This document shows positions 8,063 to 15,438 of a stretch of DNA of 19,084 bases, piece after piece. The first letter of the stretch is position 1, and each line of letters begins with the position of its first letter. Source of the DNA: Baffinella frigidus (lineage: Eukaryota; Cryptophyceae; Cryptomonadales; Baffinellaceae). Made by a program: the position numbers and the translations under genes. Below the pieces are notes generated by a model. The model had not been told where the DNA came from. It did no database searches and was given only the letters and a program-made list of their open reading frames with translations. Location: positions 185,893 through 204,976 of the forward strand of contig MU646452.1 of assembly GCA_026770585.1 (NCBI GenBank), read 5' to 3'.

Positions 8063-8190
8063 CCAGGGAATCCTATTTTTCTTTTGTTTCCTGGGAACGA
8101 AAATTACTACACAAATGCTTTAATACTGCTAGTAAGAACGAATTGTGTATTTTCGTTGCCAGGAAATGAAAGAAAAATAGGTTTCCCTGG
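8063..8190. repeat. Family C-like foldback with long imperfect arms
   Basis: Left CCAGGGAATCCTATTTTTC pairs with the right end GAAAAATAGGTTTCCCTGG. Pairing continues inward through TTTCCTGGGAACGAAAAT with a few mismatches, giving about 49 paired bases. The inner left arm holds GAAAATTACTACAC (8099-8112). Its outer arms are unrelated to those at 2393-2531 except for CTATTTTTCTTT-like sequence, but the inner motif is shared. Confidence 0.87.
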
Positions 8191-8370
8191 ATCAGTCTGA
8201 GGACGGGGTCCTAGGACTATTCTGAAGTTGACTATTTTGAAGTTGACTTCCGGGACTATTTTGAAGTTGACTTCCTGGGTTCGTGGTTCAAATCCTTCTA
8301 TTGGAGTTGAGGAAGTGCCTGGTTTCACCAAAATGGTGAGACAAAATAGACTGAGACCGAACTAGATAGT
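8191..8370. repeat. Short irregular tandem, then spacer
   Basis: Around 8213-8278 the block ACTATTTTGAAGTTGACTTC is repeated two and a half times with small changes. Beyond it lies unassigned sequence up to the start of the segment shared with 12495. No gene is supported. Confidence 0.65.
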
Positions 8371-8390
8371 GTTGCCAACCGAATACACGT

Positions 8391-8558
8391 TCGTTACGGA
8401 AGCGTCTAGCTGTGAAACCGCATATTGGACCTGAGGCGGATCAAATCTCCTCTGAAGCTCTACAATTACCCCCCCTTTTGACTTTGAACTTCCTGAAAAG
8501 GGGATTTGATCCGCCTCAGGTCCCAAAAGCGTTTCACAGCTAAACGCTTCCGAAACTA
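8391..8558. mobile_element. Foldback element with target-site duplication ACGT
   Basis: The outer arms (left GGAAGCGTCTAGCTGTGAAA, right complement) match at about 25 of 28 positions. A second, 21-bp matching pair (GGACCTGAGGCGGATCAAAT and one more base) lies inside. ACGT flanks both sides (8387-8390 and 8559-8562). The paralogous segment at 12501-12530 reads CCAACCAAACACACGTGTTT with a single ACGT and no insert, so it is a matching empty site. At 168 bp with no coding capacity the element is non-autonomous. Confidence 0.88.
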
Positions 8559-8616
8559 ACGTGTTCCACAGGGGGTAATTTTGCGGTGTTCGATCAGGCC
8601 TTTCCAGTATTCTCCA

Positions 8617-9060
8617 GTAGGGTTTAGGATTGAGCGTTGAGGGTTTACGGTTTAAGGTTTTATTTAGGGTTTAGGGTTTAGGGTTAAGAGTTTACGGTTC
8701 AGGGTTTAGGATTTAGGGTTCAGTGTTTAGGGTTTAAGGTTTAGGGTTTACGGGGTAGGGTTTACGGTTTAGGGTGTTTGGTGTAGGGTGTAGGGTGTAG
8801 GGTTTAGAGTGTTGGGTGTGGGGTTCGGGGTTTAGGGTGTGGGGTGTGGGGTTTAGGGTTTAGGATTCAAGGTTTAGGGTTTAGGGTTTAGGGTTTAGGG
8901 TGTAAAGTTTAGGGTTTAGGTTTTGGGTTTAGGGTTTAGGGTTTTGGGTTTAGGGTTTAGGGTTTAGGGTTTAGGGTTTAGGGTTTAGCGGGAAGGGTTT
9001 AGGGTTTAGGGTTTAGGGTGTAGGGGTTCCGGGTAGAAGGTTTAGGGTTGAGGGTTAATA
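8617..9060. repeat. Telomere-like array 4, mostly TTTAGGG
   Basis: Plus-strand G-rich heptamers, mainly TTTAGGG with scattered TGTAGGG, TTCAGGG and TTTGGGT. It ends with GTAGGGGTTCCGGGTAGAAGG, which also ends the array at 12577-13090. The two arrays and their flanks are therefore duplicates of one ancestral segment. Confidence 0.92.
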
Positions 9061-9064
9061 GTTT

Positions 9065-9290
9065 ACATCCCATCACGGGACCTCATACGACAACTGGTTC
9101 AATTTCACCTTCTTGCTATCTTGGGTGTGGGGTTGGTGCTATGGCAAAGCTACGTCGAGGCTAAGATGGCAAAAGTCATCCTTAAGATAGCACAAAGCGG
9201 TGTTCAAAATTGGATCTGTTCCTCACTCTGTCGCAGGCTGATTTGGCCTCACCGTTTTGGGTGAGACGGGGCACTTTTTACCGCGTTATT
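9065..9290. repeat. Block E, copy 1 (duplicated at 13194-13440)
   Basis: Unique-looking sequence whose stretches (CGACAACTGGTTCAATTTCA, GATAGCACAAAGCGGTGTTC, GATTTGGCCTCACCGTTT, GTGAGACGGGGCACT) recur in the same order at 13194-13440 with small indels. No frame is preserved between copies, so I do not call a gene. Both copies sit directly after a telomere-like array. Confidence 0.85.
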
Positions 9291-9338
9291 AAATCCTTCG
9301 ATCTACATTGGAATTCGACCCCTAGTACGCCGAACAGG

Positions 9339-9450
9339 CAGGGGTACCTCGCTCATAAAAAAGCGCCACCTCCCAGGACCCTACAGTAGGCCCTGTTGAT
9401 ACCTGTGGCGATCTTGGGGGGGGGGGCGTTTCTTATGAGCGAGGTACCCC
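9339..9450. repeat. Family A foldback element, copy before the second serine-rich gene
   Basis: It runs from CAGGGGTACCTCGCTCAT to TATGAGCGAGGTACCCC, with core CCTACAGTAGG. The left terminus reads GGCAGGGG in place of TACAGGGG. Both flanks (GCCGAACA on the left, ATACGTCGTACGGGGT on the right) match those of the copy at 1260-1360. Confidence 0.86.
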
Positions 9451-9573
9451 ATACGTCGTACGGGGTGCCCGTGGCGCGCGATCCTTGAAAGACGAAATCT
9501 GTGTGTTGCCGGGTTATCTTTACTTTGATTTACATGGGACTCGCCGATGATACCGCGTGCGGTACGCCCCTAG

Positions 9574-10047
9574 CTACGTGCGGTCATCGAAACCCTCCGT
9601 GTCATCGAGCCACTTGAGCATCGCTGCCAAGTCCTCATCACTTGGGCACATCCTGAGCTTGCGGCACACGTCGTCCTTGGGCGGCGTCGAGTGACCTTGC
9701 TTCGTGGTGTTCGACTGGCGCTGGCGTTCGGCGGAGTGGAGGGGAGGCAAGCTCATGCCCGGAAGCTTGAACGTCGGAGCCTCGTCGCAGTCGTAGTCAG
9801 CGGAGCGGAGGGGGCGGAGGAAAGGCAGGCTCACGCTCGGGAGCTTGAACGGCGCCACTTTAGAGAGTGATCCTGCCGCGTCGCTGCTGATCTTAGAACG
9901 GCAGGAGCGGTCATCGCAAGCATCCTCCGACAAGGTCGAAGCCAGGCTCCAGAGCGCGTCGTGCGCACTGCTCCTGGCGCGCATTGCTCCGGAGCTGGTA
10001 AGGCAGTTGGAGCGGAAGGGGTGGGCCGCGCTTGTTGATTGGGGCAT
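9574..10047 (-). CDS. Serine-rich small protein, paralogue 2 (function unknown)
   Basis: 157 residues, ATG at 10047, TAG at 9574-9576. It is the longer and possibly more intact member of the pair with 1809-2210. An internal repeat is visible: APFKLPSVSLPFLRPLRSAD is echoed about 30 residues later by PTFKLPGMSLPPLHSAERQ, suggesting a duplicated FKLP-x-x-SLP-x-L module. The C-terminal DLAAMLKWLDDTEGF is identical to the paralogue, and its DNA differs at only three positions, all synonymous, which implies selection on the protein. Paired cysteines occur in DACDDRSC. No signal peptide or transmembrane helix is seen. Codons are GC-ending. The copies diverge just after EGF (DDRT here, KAGRT in the other). 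The DNA homology extends about 40 bp upstream of the ATG and through the 3' repeat at 9505-9542. Confidence 0.75.
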   Translation of the reverse strand: MPQSTSAAHPFRSNCLTSSGAMRARSSAHDALWSLASTLSEDACDDRSCRSKISSDAAGSLSKVAPFKLPSVSLPFLRPLRSADYDCDEAPTFKLPGMSLPPLHSAERQRQSNTTKQGHSTPPKDDVCRKLRMCPSDEDLAAMLKWLDDTEGFDDRT

Positions 10048-10109
10048 GCTGGGATGCGTGTCTCGTGTTGGGAGTTTGCGTGTTTGGAAACGGGAGGACT
10101 TTTAACCAA

Positions 10110-10448
10110 GAGGAAATATTCAGTGGGGCTCCGAGAGCTGAAAGAGACGGGTTGAATTTGGGTCCTTCTAAACGCTTACTTAACACCTGCGGTCATCCAT
10201 CAATATCCTAAATCTCGGCTAAAAGACATTTACGACATTTAAGATCGCGGATTTGAATTTGGCCGCCCTCGAGGATGGCTTGAGTCGCGCGCGGGGTACC
10301 GCCTCCTGCCGCCGGGCGATGTCCGATCGAAATGGTTCAAGGCTCAAAATTGTAGAGGAGGACGAGGGCTCGGCGAAACCGTGATTACGTTTTTCGAAAC
10401 TTCGCCATGGGCGGTGGGAGAGGCGTCGAAGAGGCGTTTTGGACCGCA
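10110..10448. other. Stretch without a convincing gene
   Basis: A GC-rich part lies near 10255-10400. A minus-strand frame (10219-10626) crosses it and the following tandem, but its codon use is mixed and no domain is recognisable. It has no clear counterpart in the first duplicated segment. Confidence 0.4.
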
Positions 10449-10528
10449 ATGACACTTCGACCGAAATAGAAGCGAGATGACATTTCGACCGAAATAGAAG
10501 ATGACACTTCGACCGAAAAAGAAGCGAG
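10449..10528. repeat. Tandem of 24-28-bp units containing TTCGACCGAAATAG
   Basis: Units start at 10449, 10477 and 10501 with ATGACACTTCGACCG or ATGACATTTCGACCG; the middle one lacks four bases. The related CATTTCGGTCGAAATGG near 10559 is an inverted version and is itself a small palindrome. Confidence 0.8.
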
Positions 10529-10697
10529 AAACGAGCGACTGGCAAGTTTTTGGCCTCCATTTCGGTCGAAATGGACGAGAAAATTCGGTTTACTACGAGC
10601 TCGTATCCGATACAGGACGATGTCACAAAAATCTGTTTTACTACAGGACGATGACTTCTCTAATAATAAGGGGCTTTCGACAGAAGAGGGATGTTAC

Positions 10698-10729
10698 CAA
10701 GGGGTATTTTTAGAAAAAAATACCCCTTG
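10698..10729. mobile_element. 32-nt hairpin flanked by a 7-bp direct repeat
   Basis: Perfect 14-bp arms (CAAGGGGTATTTTT and complement) with a 4-nt loop are bounded on both sides by ATGTTAC (10691-10697 and 10730-10736). This is the expected footprint of a very small foldback insertion with a 7-bp target duplication, though a templated-repair origin is possible. Confidence 0.7.
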
Positions 10730-10881
10730 ATGTTACAAAACAGGGGATGAGGGAAAGCCGGCTTCCGCGTGACTCTACATGTGAGTGTAATTGGACGCGA
10801 CGATTGACGCGACCCTACAATTAAAGCTCCTCCCTGCGCCGGGCCTCCGGCTTGGCGGCTGGGCCTCCTGCCCGGAAGGAA

Positions 10882-10908
10882 AAAACATGGCGCTGCGCGC
10901 CATGTTTT
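10882..10908. repeat. Short GC hairpin
   Basis: AAAACATGGCGC and its complement form 12-bp arms around a TGC loop. It resembles a bacterial terminator in shape only; in this eukaryotic context no such role is proposed. Confidence 0.75.
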
Positions 10909-10917
10909 GACCATTTT

Positions 10918-11028
10918 GGATGGGACACAGTGGTGTAGGTACGAAGGATGGGACACAGTGGTGTAGGTACATTTTGGATGGGACACAGTGGTGTAGGTAC
11001 CATTTTGGATGGGACACAGTGGTGTAGG
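10918..11028. repeat. Minisatellite, four units of 28-31 bp
   Basis: The core GGATGGGACACAGTGGTGTA begins at 10918, 10946, 10976 and 11007. Spacers vary between units (GGTACGAA, GGTACATTTT, GGTACCATTTT). It runs directly into the second CTCGAGA block. Confidence 0.92.
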
Positions 11029-11030
11029 GT

Positions 11031-11126
11031 CTCGAGAAGTCTCGAGAATTCTATCTCGAGACTCGAGAAATTATCCGAGGAACGAGAAAATCCGAGAAAT
11101 GCCTCTCCCCGGACGGGAAGGGGCCC
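11031..11126. repeat. CTCGAGA-rich repeat block, copy 2
   Basis: Same unit order as the right part of 2743-2888, ending GAGAAATGCCTCTCCCCGGACGG. In copy 1 a family A half element follows; here only a diverged trace follows (GGGGCCCATGGTGATCCTA), consistent with decay or with loss of the element. Confidence 0.78.
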
Positions 11127-11438
11127 ATGGTGATCCTACAAGCTCGTACATGTGTGTGGTTTTAGGCAGAGACTCTCGCGGGTGCTCCGCGGGAAACATC
11201 AGGGAGTGACACACCGGCCCGGTTCTCCGGGTTTGGGAGAGGAAGCTCCTTGATGAATCCCTCACTATGGGTAGTGGCAGTCTCTTGGGTAGGACAACTA
11301 TGGTGCAGTTCCCAGTTGTTTTTCCAACCTCGCCTCAATTCTGCGCCATGCATTTCTCTTTCGGAAAAAGTCATTAAGTGTCAATAAGTGTCGAGTGGAC
11401 TGGAGTACCGGTAGGACCCTATGATAATCAGTTTCTTC
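11127..11438. other. Spacer without a convincing gene
   Basis: Short frames on both strands lack codon bias. I see no clear repeat apart from fragments such as AGCTCGTAC near 11140. Confidence 0.4.
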
Positions 11439-11690
11439 GCTCATCGCGGATCCTTCGCTCGAGATCCAAAGTCGGGGGAAAGTCCCAAACTTACCCGGAC
11501 GGGCCCGCCTCGGGACTGACGGGCCCGCCTCAGGACTGGTGACGCAAATGCGGACGCACCTGTTCTGTTAATAACGAAATAACTTATCTCCCCCCCTGGA
11601 ATTCATTTCTCGAGAAATGAGGTCCGAGACTCGAGAAATTATTTTTCGAGAAACGAGGTCCGAGAATCGAAACAAAATCGTCTGAGACAG
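11439..11690. repeat. Block D, copy 2
   Basis: Matches 3254-3516 in order: GCTCATCGCGGATCCTTC, the pair of 20-mers at 11499-11538, GACGCA-CTG, then TTTCTCGAGAAATGAGGTCC and related units. The internal spacers have diverged more than the 20-mer pair. Confidence 0.8.
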
Positions 11691-12205
11691 ATCCCTACAC
11701 TTCTCATACCTGTTTTACAACAGAACGATGTCACACTTCTCGACCGCGCTAGGAAGCGTGTAAGGTGTCGCCGGACTACCTTTTGGACCTAAATATGTCC
11801 TTAACCATCAACTTTTCCCGACTTGTTCCCCTGCACCGTTTTGAAGAGCTTATCCTTATAGTCCCAGCTGTTCTAAGTCGTTTTCAAAAATGAGCTAAAT
11901 ATTTTGGCTTGGGAATTAGCCGACCTCAAAATATTGCGTTTTTCGCTGAGGTTAAATAAATCCTGACTAATTTACTACACAAACTCGCTGACAAAACCTG
12001 TTTCAACGGCAAATTATGGTGGGGACCGGCGACAGACTTGGGGCCGGCCCGGCAGATCGGGGGGGTGAAGTGGTGCGCACTCTGAGCGAGGGCACGCAAC
12101 ATCCGACAGGTGAGCGTCTCTGTGAAGCTCATTCCCCACTCGAGGCTGGAGGAGGGAGCATTTTAAATGTGGGGTTGTTAAATTTAGCACCAGTCACGAG
12201 CATGC
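11691..12205. other. Spacer with a possible isolated exon
   Basis: 11711-11735 repeats the TTTTAC-ACAG-ACGATGTCACAC motif seen elsewhere. 12016-12109 is a short GC-rich open stretch starting ATGGTGGGGACC and ending ACAG followed by GTGAGC, a strong splice-donor match. Without a partner exon I cannot support a gene; the remainder is AT-rich and featureless. Confidence 0.35.
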
Positions 12206-12247
12206 TTGGTCACGTATCTTAAGTTGTCACTTGAGATACGTGACCAA
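12206..12247. repeat. Hairpin next to a GAAAATTACTACAC motif
   Basis: Arms TTGGTCACGTATCTTAAG and complement pair over 18 bp with one mismatch and a 6-nt loop. The motif GAAAATTACTACAC follows at 12264-12277, the same 14-mer as inside the family C foldbacks. Confidence 0.75.
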
Positions 12248-12576
12248 ATGCCCCTATTTGTGTGAAAATTACTACACCATTCTTTTTTTCTTCACTTGTA
12301 AAAGAATTGCTGTTTTAAAATAGTCACATTTCTAGCCTCGAGTGGCCTGCAGTCGGCGGCGCAGACGTGCAAGATGCCTCTGTGGCTGGACCAGAAAGTG
12401 AAGTAAAAGTGTCGTGTACGAAGCTTCGTAGTAGATGTGTCCGGAATTATTTGACAGTCCGGAATAATCTTACGTGCTTCCTAGATACGAGCTCGTGTTG
12501 TTGCCAACCAAACACACGTGTTTCACAGGGAATGGGTTTACGTTGCTTCAATAGGCTACTCCAGCATTCTCGAATG

Positions 12577-12636
12577 GGGTTTGCGGTTTACGTTTGAGGG
12601 TTGAGGGTTGAGGGTTGAGGGCTTAGGGTTTAGGGT

Positions 12637-12668
<32 letters not shown>

Positions 12669-13090
12669 GGCTTGGGGTTTAGGGTTCAGGTTTGAGGGTG
12701 TACGGGGTAGGGTTTAGGGTTTAGGGTTCAGGGTGTAGGGAGTAGGGTTCAGGGTTTAGGGTTTAGGGTTTAGAGTTTAGGGTGTTGGGTGTAGGGATTA
12801 GGGTTTAGGATTCAGGATTTAGGGTTTGTTGTTGATGGCTGAGGGTTTAGGCTTAAGGGTTCTGGGTTTAGGTTTGAGGTTTTAGGATTTAGGGTTTAGG
12901 GTTTAGGGTTCGAGGTTCAGGGTTTAGGGTTTACGGTTTAGGGTTTAGGGTTTAAGGTTTAAGGTTTAGGGTTTAGGGTTTAGGGTTTAGGGTTTAGGGT
13001 TTAGGGTTTAGAGTTTAGGGTTTAGAGTTTAGGGTTTAGGGTTTAGGGTTTAAGGTGTAGGGGTTCCGGGTACAAGGTTTAGGGTTTACC
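12577..13090. repeat. Telomere-like array 5
   Basis: Begins with TTGAGGG runs (about 12596-12670), then mixed TTTAGGG and TGTAGGG, then nearly uniform TTTAGGG at about 12950-13050. It ends with GTAGGGGTTCCGGGTACAAGG as array 4 does. The flank before it (12501-12590) aligns with 8371-8616 minus the inserted foldback. Confidence 0.92.
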
Positions 13091-13193
13091 TCACCGACGG
13101 GGTATAACATGGACCGAACATAGTCTGGTAATGGCACGAGTTAGGCAACAACGGCGAAACCTCTTTAATAAATTCGGTAATTAGTAATTAGAC

Positions 13194-13440
13194 GTCCCAT
13201 CCCGGGATCTCTTACGACAACTGGTTCAATTTCACCTTTTTGCTATTGGGTGCGGGTTTTGTGCTATGATAAAGCTACGTCGAGACTAACATGGCAAAAG
13301 TCACCCTTAAGATAGCACAAAGCGGTGTTCAAAATTAGATATGTTTCAGCGTTGGATCCTGGACAGCACAGCCTCACTCTGTCGCAGGCCGATTTGGCCT
13401 CACCGTTTGGGTGAGACGGGGCACTGTTTACCGCGTTATT
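13194..13440. repeat. Block E, copy 2
   Basis: The second copy of 9065-9290. It carries about 25 extra bases near 13345-13372 (around TTTCAGCGTTGGATCCTGGA). It ends at CCGCGTTATTGATCTTGGGG, where a G-run resembles the right half of a family A element, so a degraded copy may have stood here. Confidence 0.83.
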
Positions 13441-13545
13441 GATCTTGGGGGGGGGGGGAAGCATGGCCTTTCTACAGAACTAGTTTCGGTGTCCGCCCAT
13501 GTTGGGAGCTCGAAGAACCTAAAGGACCTAACTACTGCAAATCCA

Positions 13546-13759
13546 CAGGGGAAGTCTCAATGTTTGTGGACAAGACCCTACAAGTATTTATAGGTTACCT
13601 TTTGACGAATTTTGGTCACGTTCTAGGGTAGAAATTGTCTTTTGAGATGCAAATGGCTCCAAAGTAGCGGCAAGGATCCTGTCGTTGGCATATGTTGGGA
13701 GCATTTAAAACCTAAAGGACCTAAAGGATCCTTGCCGCTACTTTTTGAGACTTCCCCTG
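13546..13759. repeat. Foldback with an insertion in its left arm
   Basis: The right arm is continuous from 13726 to 13759. Its complement is split on the left: the outer 15 bp CAGGGGAAGTCTCAA at 13546-13560 and the inner 19 bp AAAGTAGCGGCAAGGATCC at 13661-13679, separated by 100 bp. Either the left arm received a 100-bp insertion or the right lost one. The loop contains CATATGTTGGGAGC and CCTAAAGGACCTAAAGG, present in inverted orientation near 5858-5900. Confidence 0.82.
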
Positions 13760-13780
13760 GGGTTTTTCAGTAGAAAGGAC

Positions 13781-14205
13781 CTACAGGCTCAGACCAGACC
13801 ATATAGAGGAGCTCCGCGCAGCAGCGTCAATCCAATTTGCCTCCTCCTCCTCCTCCAAGCTCACGCCCTCGAAGGCGGGATCATCGAGTCTCTCTCCCTC
13901 GCTGTCCGGCATGTCCGCGCAAACCGCAAGCGCCGCCGCATGGTCGTCCTTGAAGGCCGCACAGTACAGCGTCATTCACCCCTTCGTGTCCTTCGCTCCC
14001 ACAGGGCGGGGGGCTCGTGTCGGCCAGCCGCCGCAAGCAACAATTCCTGTCCGACCTTGGGATCTCGATGCTGAATCGTGCGCCCACCACGTTGTTCTGC
14101 TCCCGTTTCCGCCCATCTTAGTTCCAGCACTAACACCACCACCGCCACTGCCAACGCCGAGAAGAACGCAGCTCCCAGAAACTTATTCATGCCACTGTGA
14201 CTCAT
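13781..14205 (-). pseudogene. Possible frame-disrupted or spliced small gene
   Basis: Read on the minus strand, the sequence starts MSHSGMNKFLGAAFFSALAV and continues hydrophobic through VVVLVLEL, a plausible signal anchor or signal peptide. About 115 codons later a different frame encodes an acidic tail (FKDDHAAALAVCADMPDSEG, then LEEEEEANWIDAAA) ending in a stop at 13781. The two do not share a frame: the first hits TGA at 13972 next to the ATG of the second. A third frame is open between them. Frameshift decay or one or two short introns would explain this. The glutamate run is an expanded GAG microsatellite. I do not recognise the family; it may also be chance. Confidence 0.32.
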
Positions 14206-14940
14206 CCCCCTCGCAAAAATACAGCGATCCTTTTTTATGGAGCTTATTGACCAGTCCATAGCGTCCATCTAAATGGACGTGACTGACTTCTAGGTGTGTA
14301 GTAATTTTCGTTCATTCGGGGACCTCCGACCTGGTCTTGTCCGATTAAAATGTTCACGGGCCCCCAGCGAGAGAGTTTTAAACCGGGCGCGTTCACCGAG
14401 TCCCTCTTCACTCTCCCTTCAGCCCCCCCGTGCTGCAAAAGGTGCGAGCCTTGCGCAGAAATCCCCTCATGCTGCACCCCCTTCCCCAGCGATCCATTTT
14501 GGTCCCCTGCCTTTCCGGGCGCGTTCTCTTCAAACAACCCAAAATTTTGGTGCGCTGCCCTTCAGCTGGGCGCGATTGCGGGTTTCCCCTTTCTCCGCGC
14601 GTCGCAGCAGGCTCTCCCTGGGATGTGTGATGGATGGGGGAAGGGGCTGGGTTAGTCCGCAGCGCCGTCTTGACCCCCCCCCCCACCTGGACCTGTTTTG
14701 CCACACTCACTCACTCAATTAGGACCAGCCCAGCGTTCTGGCCCTCGGAGAGGTTCCGCCGTGTAGGGGGCCGGCAGGGGACGAACTTTCTGCGGCAGGA
14801 GAGGTGCTCAACTGAGAGGCACATCGCCTGTAGGTTGGAGGGGGGGGCTTGCATGCACAAGGCGCAGTCACTGCCCGACAGGACCACTCAGACTCTTGAG
14901 AAGCGCTACAGACTGTGTGGCTCCGCGCAAACCCCAAGCC
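14206..14940. other. Stretch without a convincing gene
   Basis: Contains a hairpin CGTCCATCTAAATGGACG near 14264 and GTGTAGTAATTTTC at 14296-14309. Cysteine- and proline-rich frames (plus strand 14350-14655) are open on several strands, with no consistent codon pattern and no motif. I leave them uncalled. Confidence 0.45.
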
Positions 14941-15016
14941 CTACCCCTCGCCCCTCACCCCTCACCCCTCACCCCTCACCCATAACCCATAACCCATAAC
15001 CCATAACCCCTAAACT
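14941..15016. repeat. Telomere-like array 6, opposite orientation
   Basis: C-rich on the plus strand: about four CCCCTCA heptamers followed by about four CCCATAA heptamers, then CCCCTAAA. On the minus strand these are TGAGGGG, TTATGGG and TTTAGGGG. All larger arrays at 6290-13090 are G-rich on the plus strand, so the orientation reverses here. Confidence 0.9.
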
Positions 15017-15053
15017 CTGAGCTCGCCAGGAGCAGTGACCACAGACCCAGACC

Positions 15054-15187
15054 CTCCAAAGTGAATAGCTTTGATCCTTCATGTTTGGCGACCACGCAGC
15101 TACGGAGGGCTTTCGTGAGTCTGGGGTGGGCCCTGATGGAAATCAGACACTCCAAAGCGAAAAAGCGTTGATCGTTCATGTTTGGCG
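15054..15187. repeat. Direct repeat of about 37 bp, period about 97
   Basis: CTCCAAAGTGAATAGCTTTG through TTCATGTTTGGCG at 15054-15090 recurs with several changes at 15150-15187. Each is followed at a similar distance by TTTCGTGA. Confidence 0.8.
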
Positions 15188-15245
15188 GATTTGTACCAAC
15201 ACCAGAGGGGGTAACGAAGGGATTTCGTGAATAACCCACAAGTGG

Positions 15246-15306
15246 ATAATCCGTAGGACCCTACGGTAGGCCATCCGTAGGGACATAGGGTTATTCCTAC
15301 GGATAT
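15246..15306. repeat. Small foldback with CCTACGGTAGG core
   Basis: ATCCGTAGG and CCTACGGAT form the outer arms, with GGACCCTACGGTAGG inside and another CCGTAGGG further in. It is a compact element of the same core type as families A and B with different arms. Confidence 0.72.
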
Positions 15307-15438
15307 CCTAGCCGATTCTTGGTGGCTCAGCCACCGAACATCCCTTCGTAGCCCGCTGTGTGGTCGGGAAACTCACCCTACACCATCTGTGGAGATGGGA
15401 GATTGTCTGCGCCTGAACCAGGAGGACCCGCTACACTT

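Noticed and set aside
8275-8305. tRNA-like GGTTCAAATCC (B-box match)
   Set aside because: The flanking bases do not form a T-stem, and no acceptor stem, D-arm or anticodon arm can be folded upstream.
10882-10908. Rho-independent terminator
   Set aside because: It has a stem with flanking A/T runs, but the window is eukaryotic in every other respect and no gene ends there.
6290-13090. CRISPR-like or centromeric interpretation of the regular repeats
   Set aside because: There are no unique spacers of constant length between direct repeats; the heptamers are contiguous and telomere-like.
14294-14722. Plus-strand 142- and 101-codon cysteine/proline-rich ORFs
   Set aside because: Three plus frames and one minus frame are all open in the same C-rich segment, and none shows a domain or consistent codon use.
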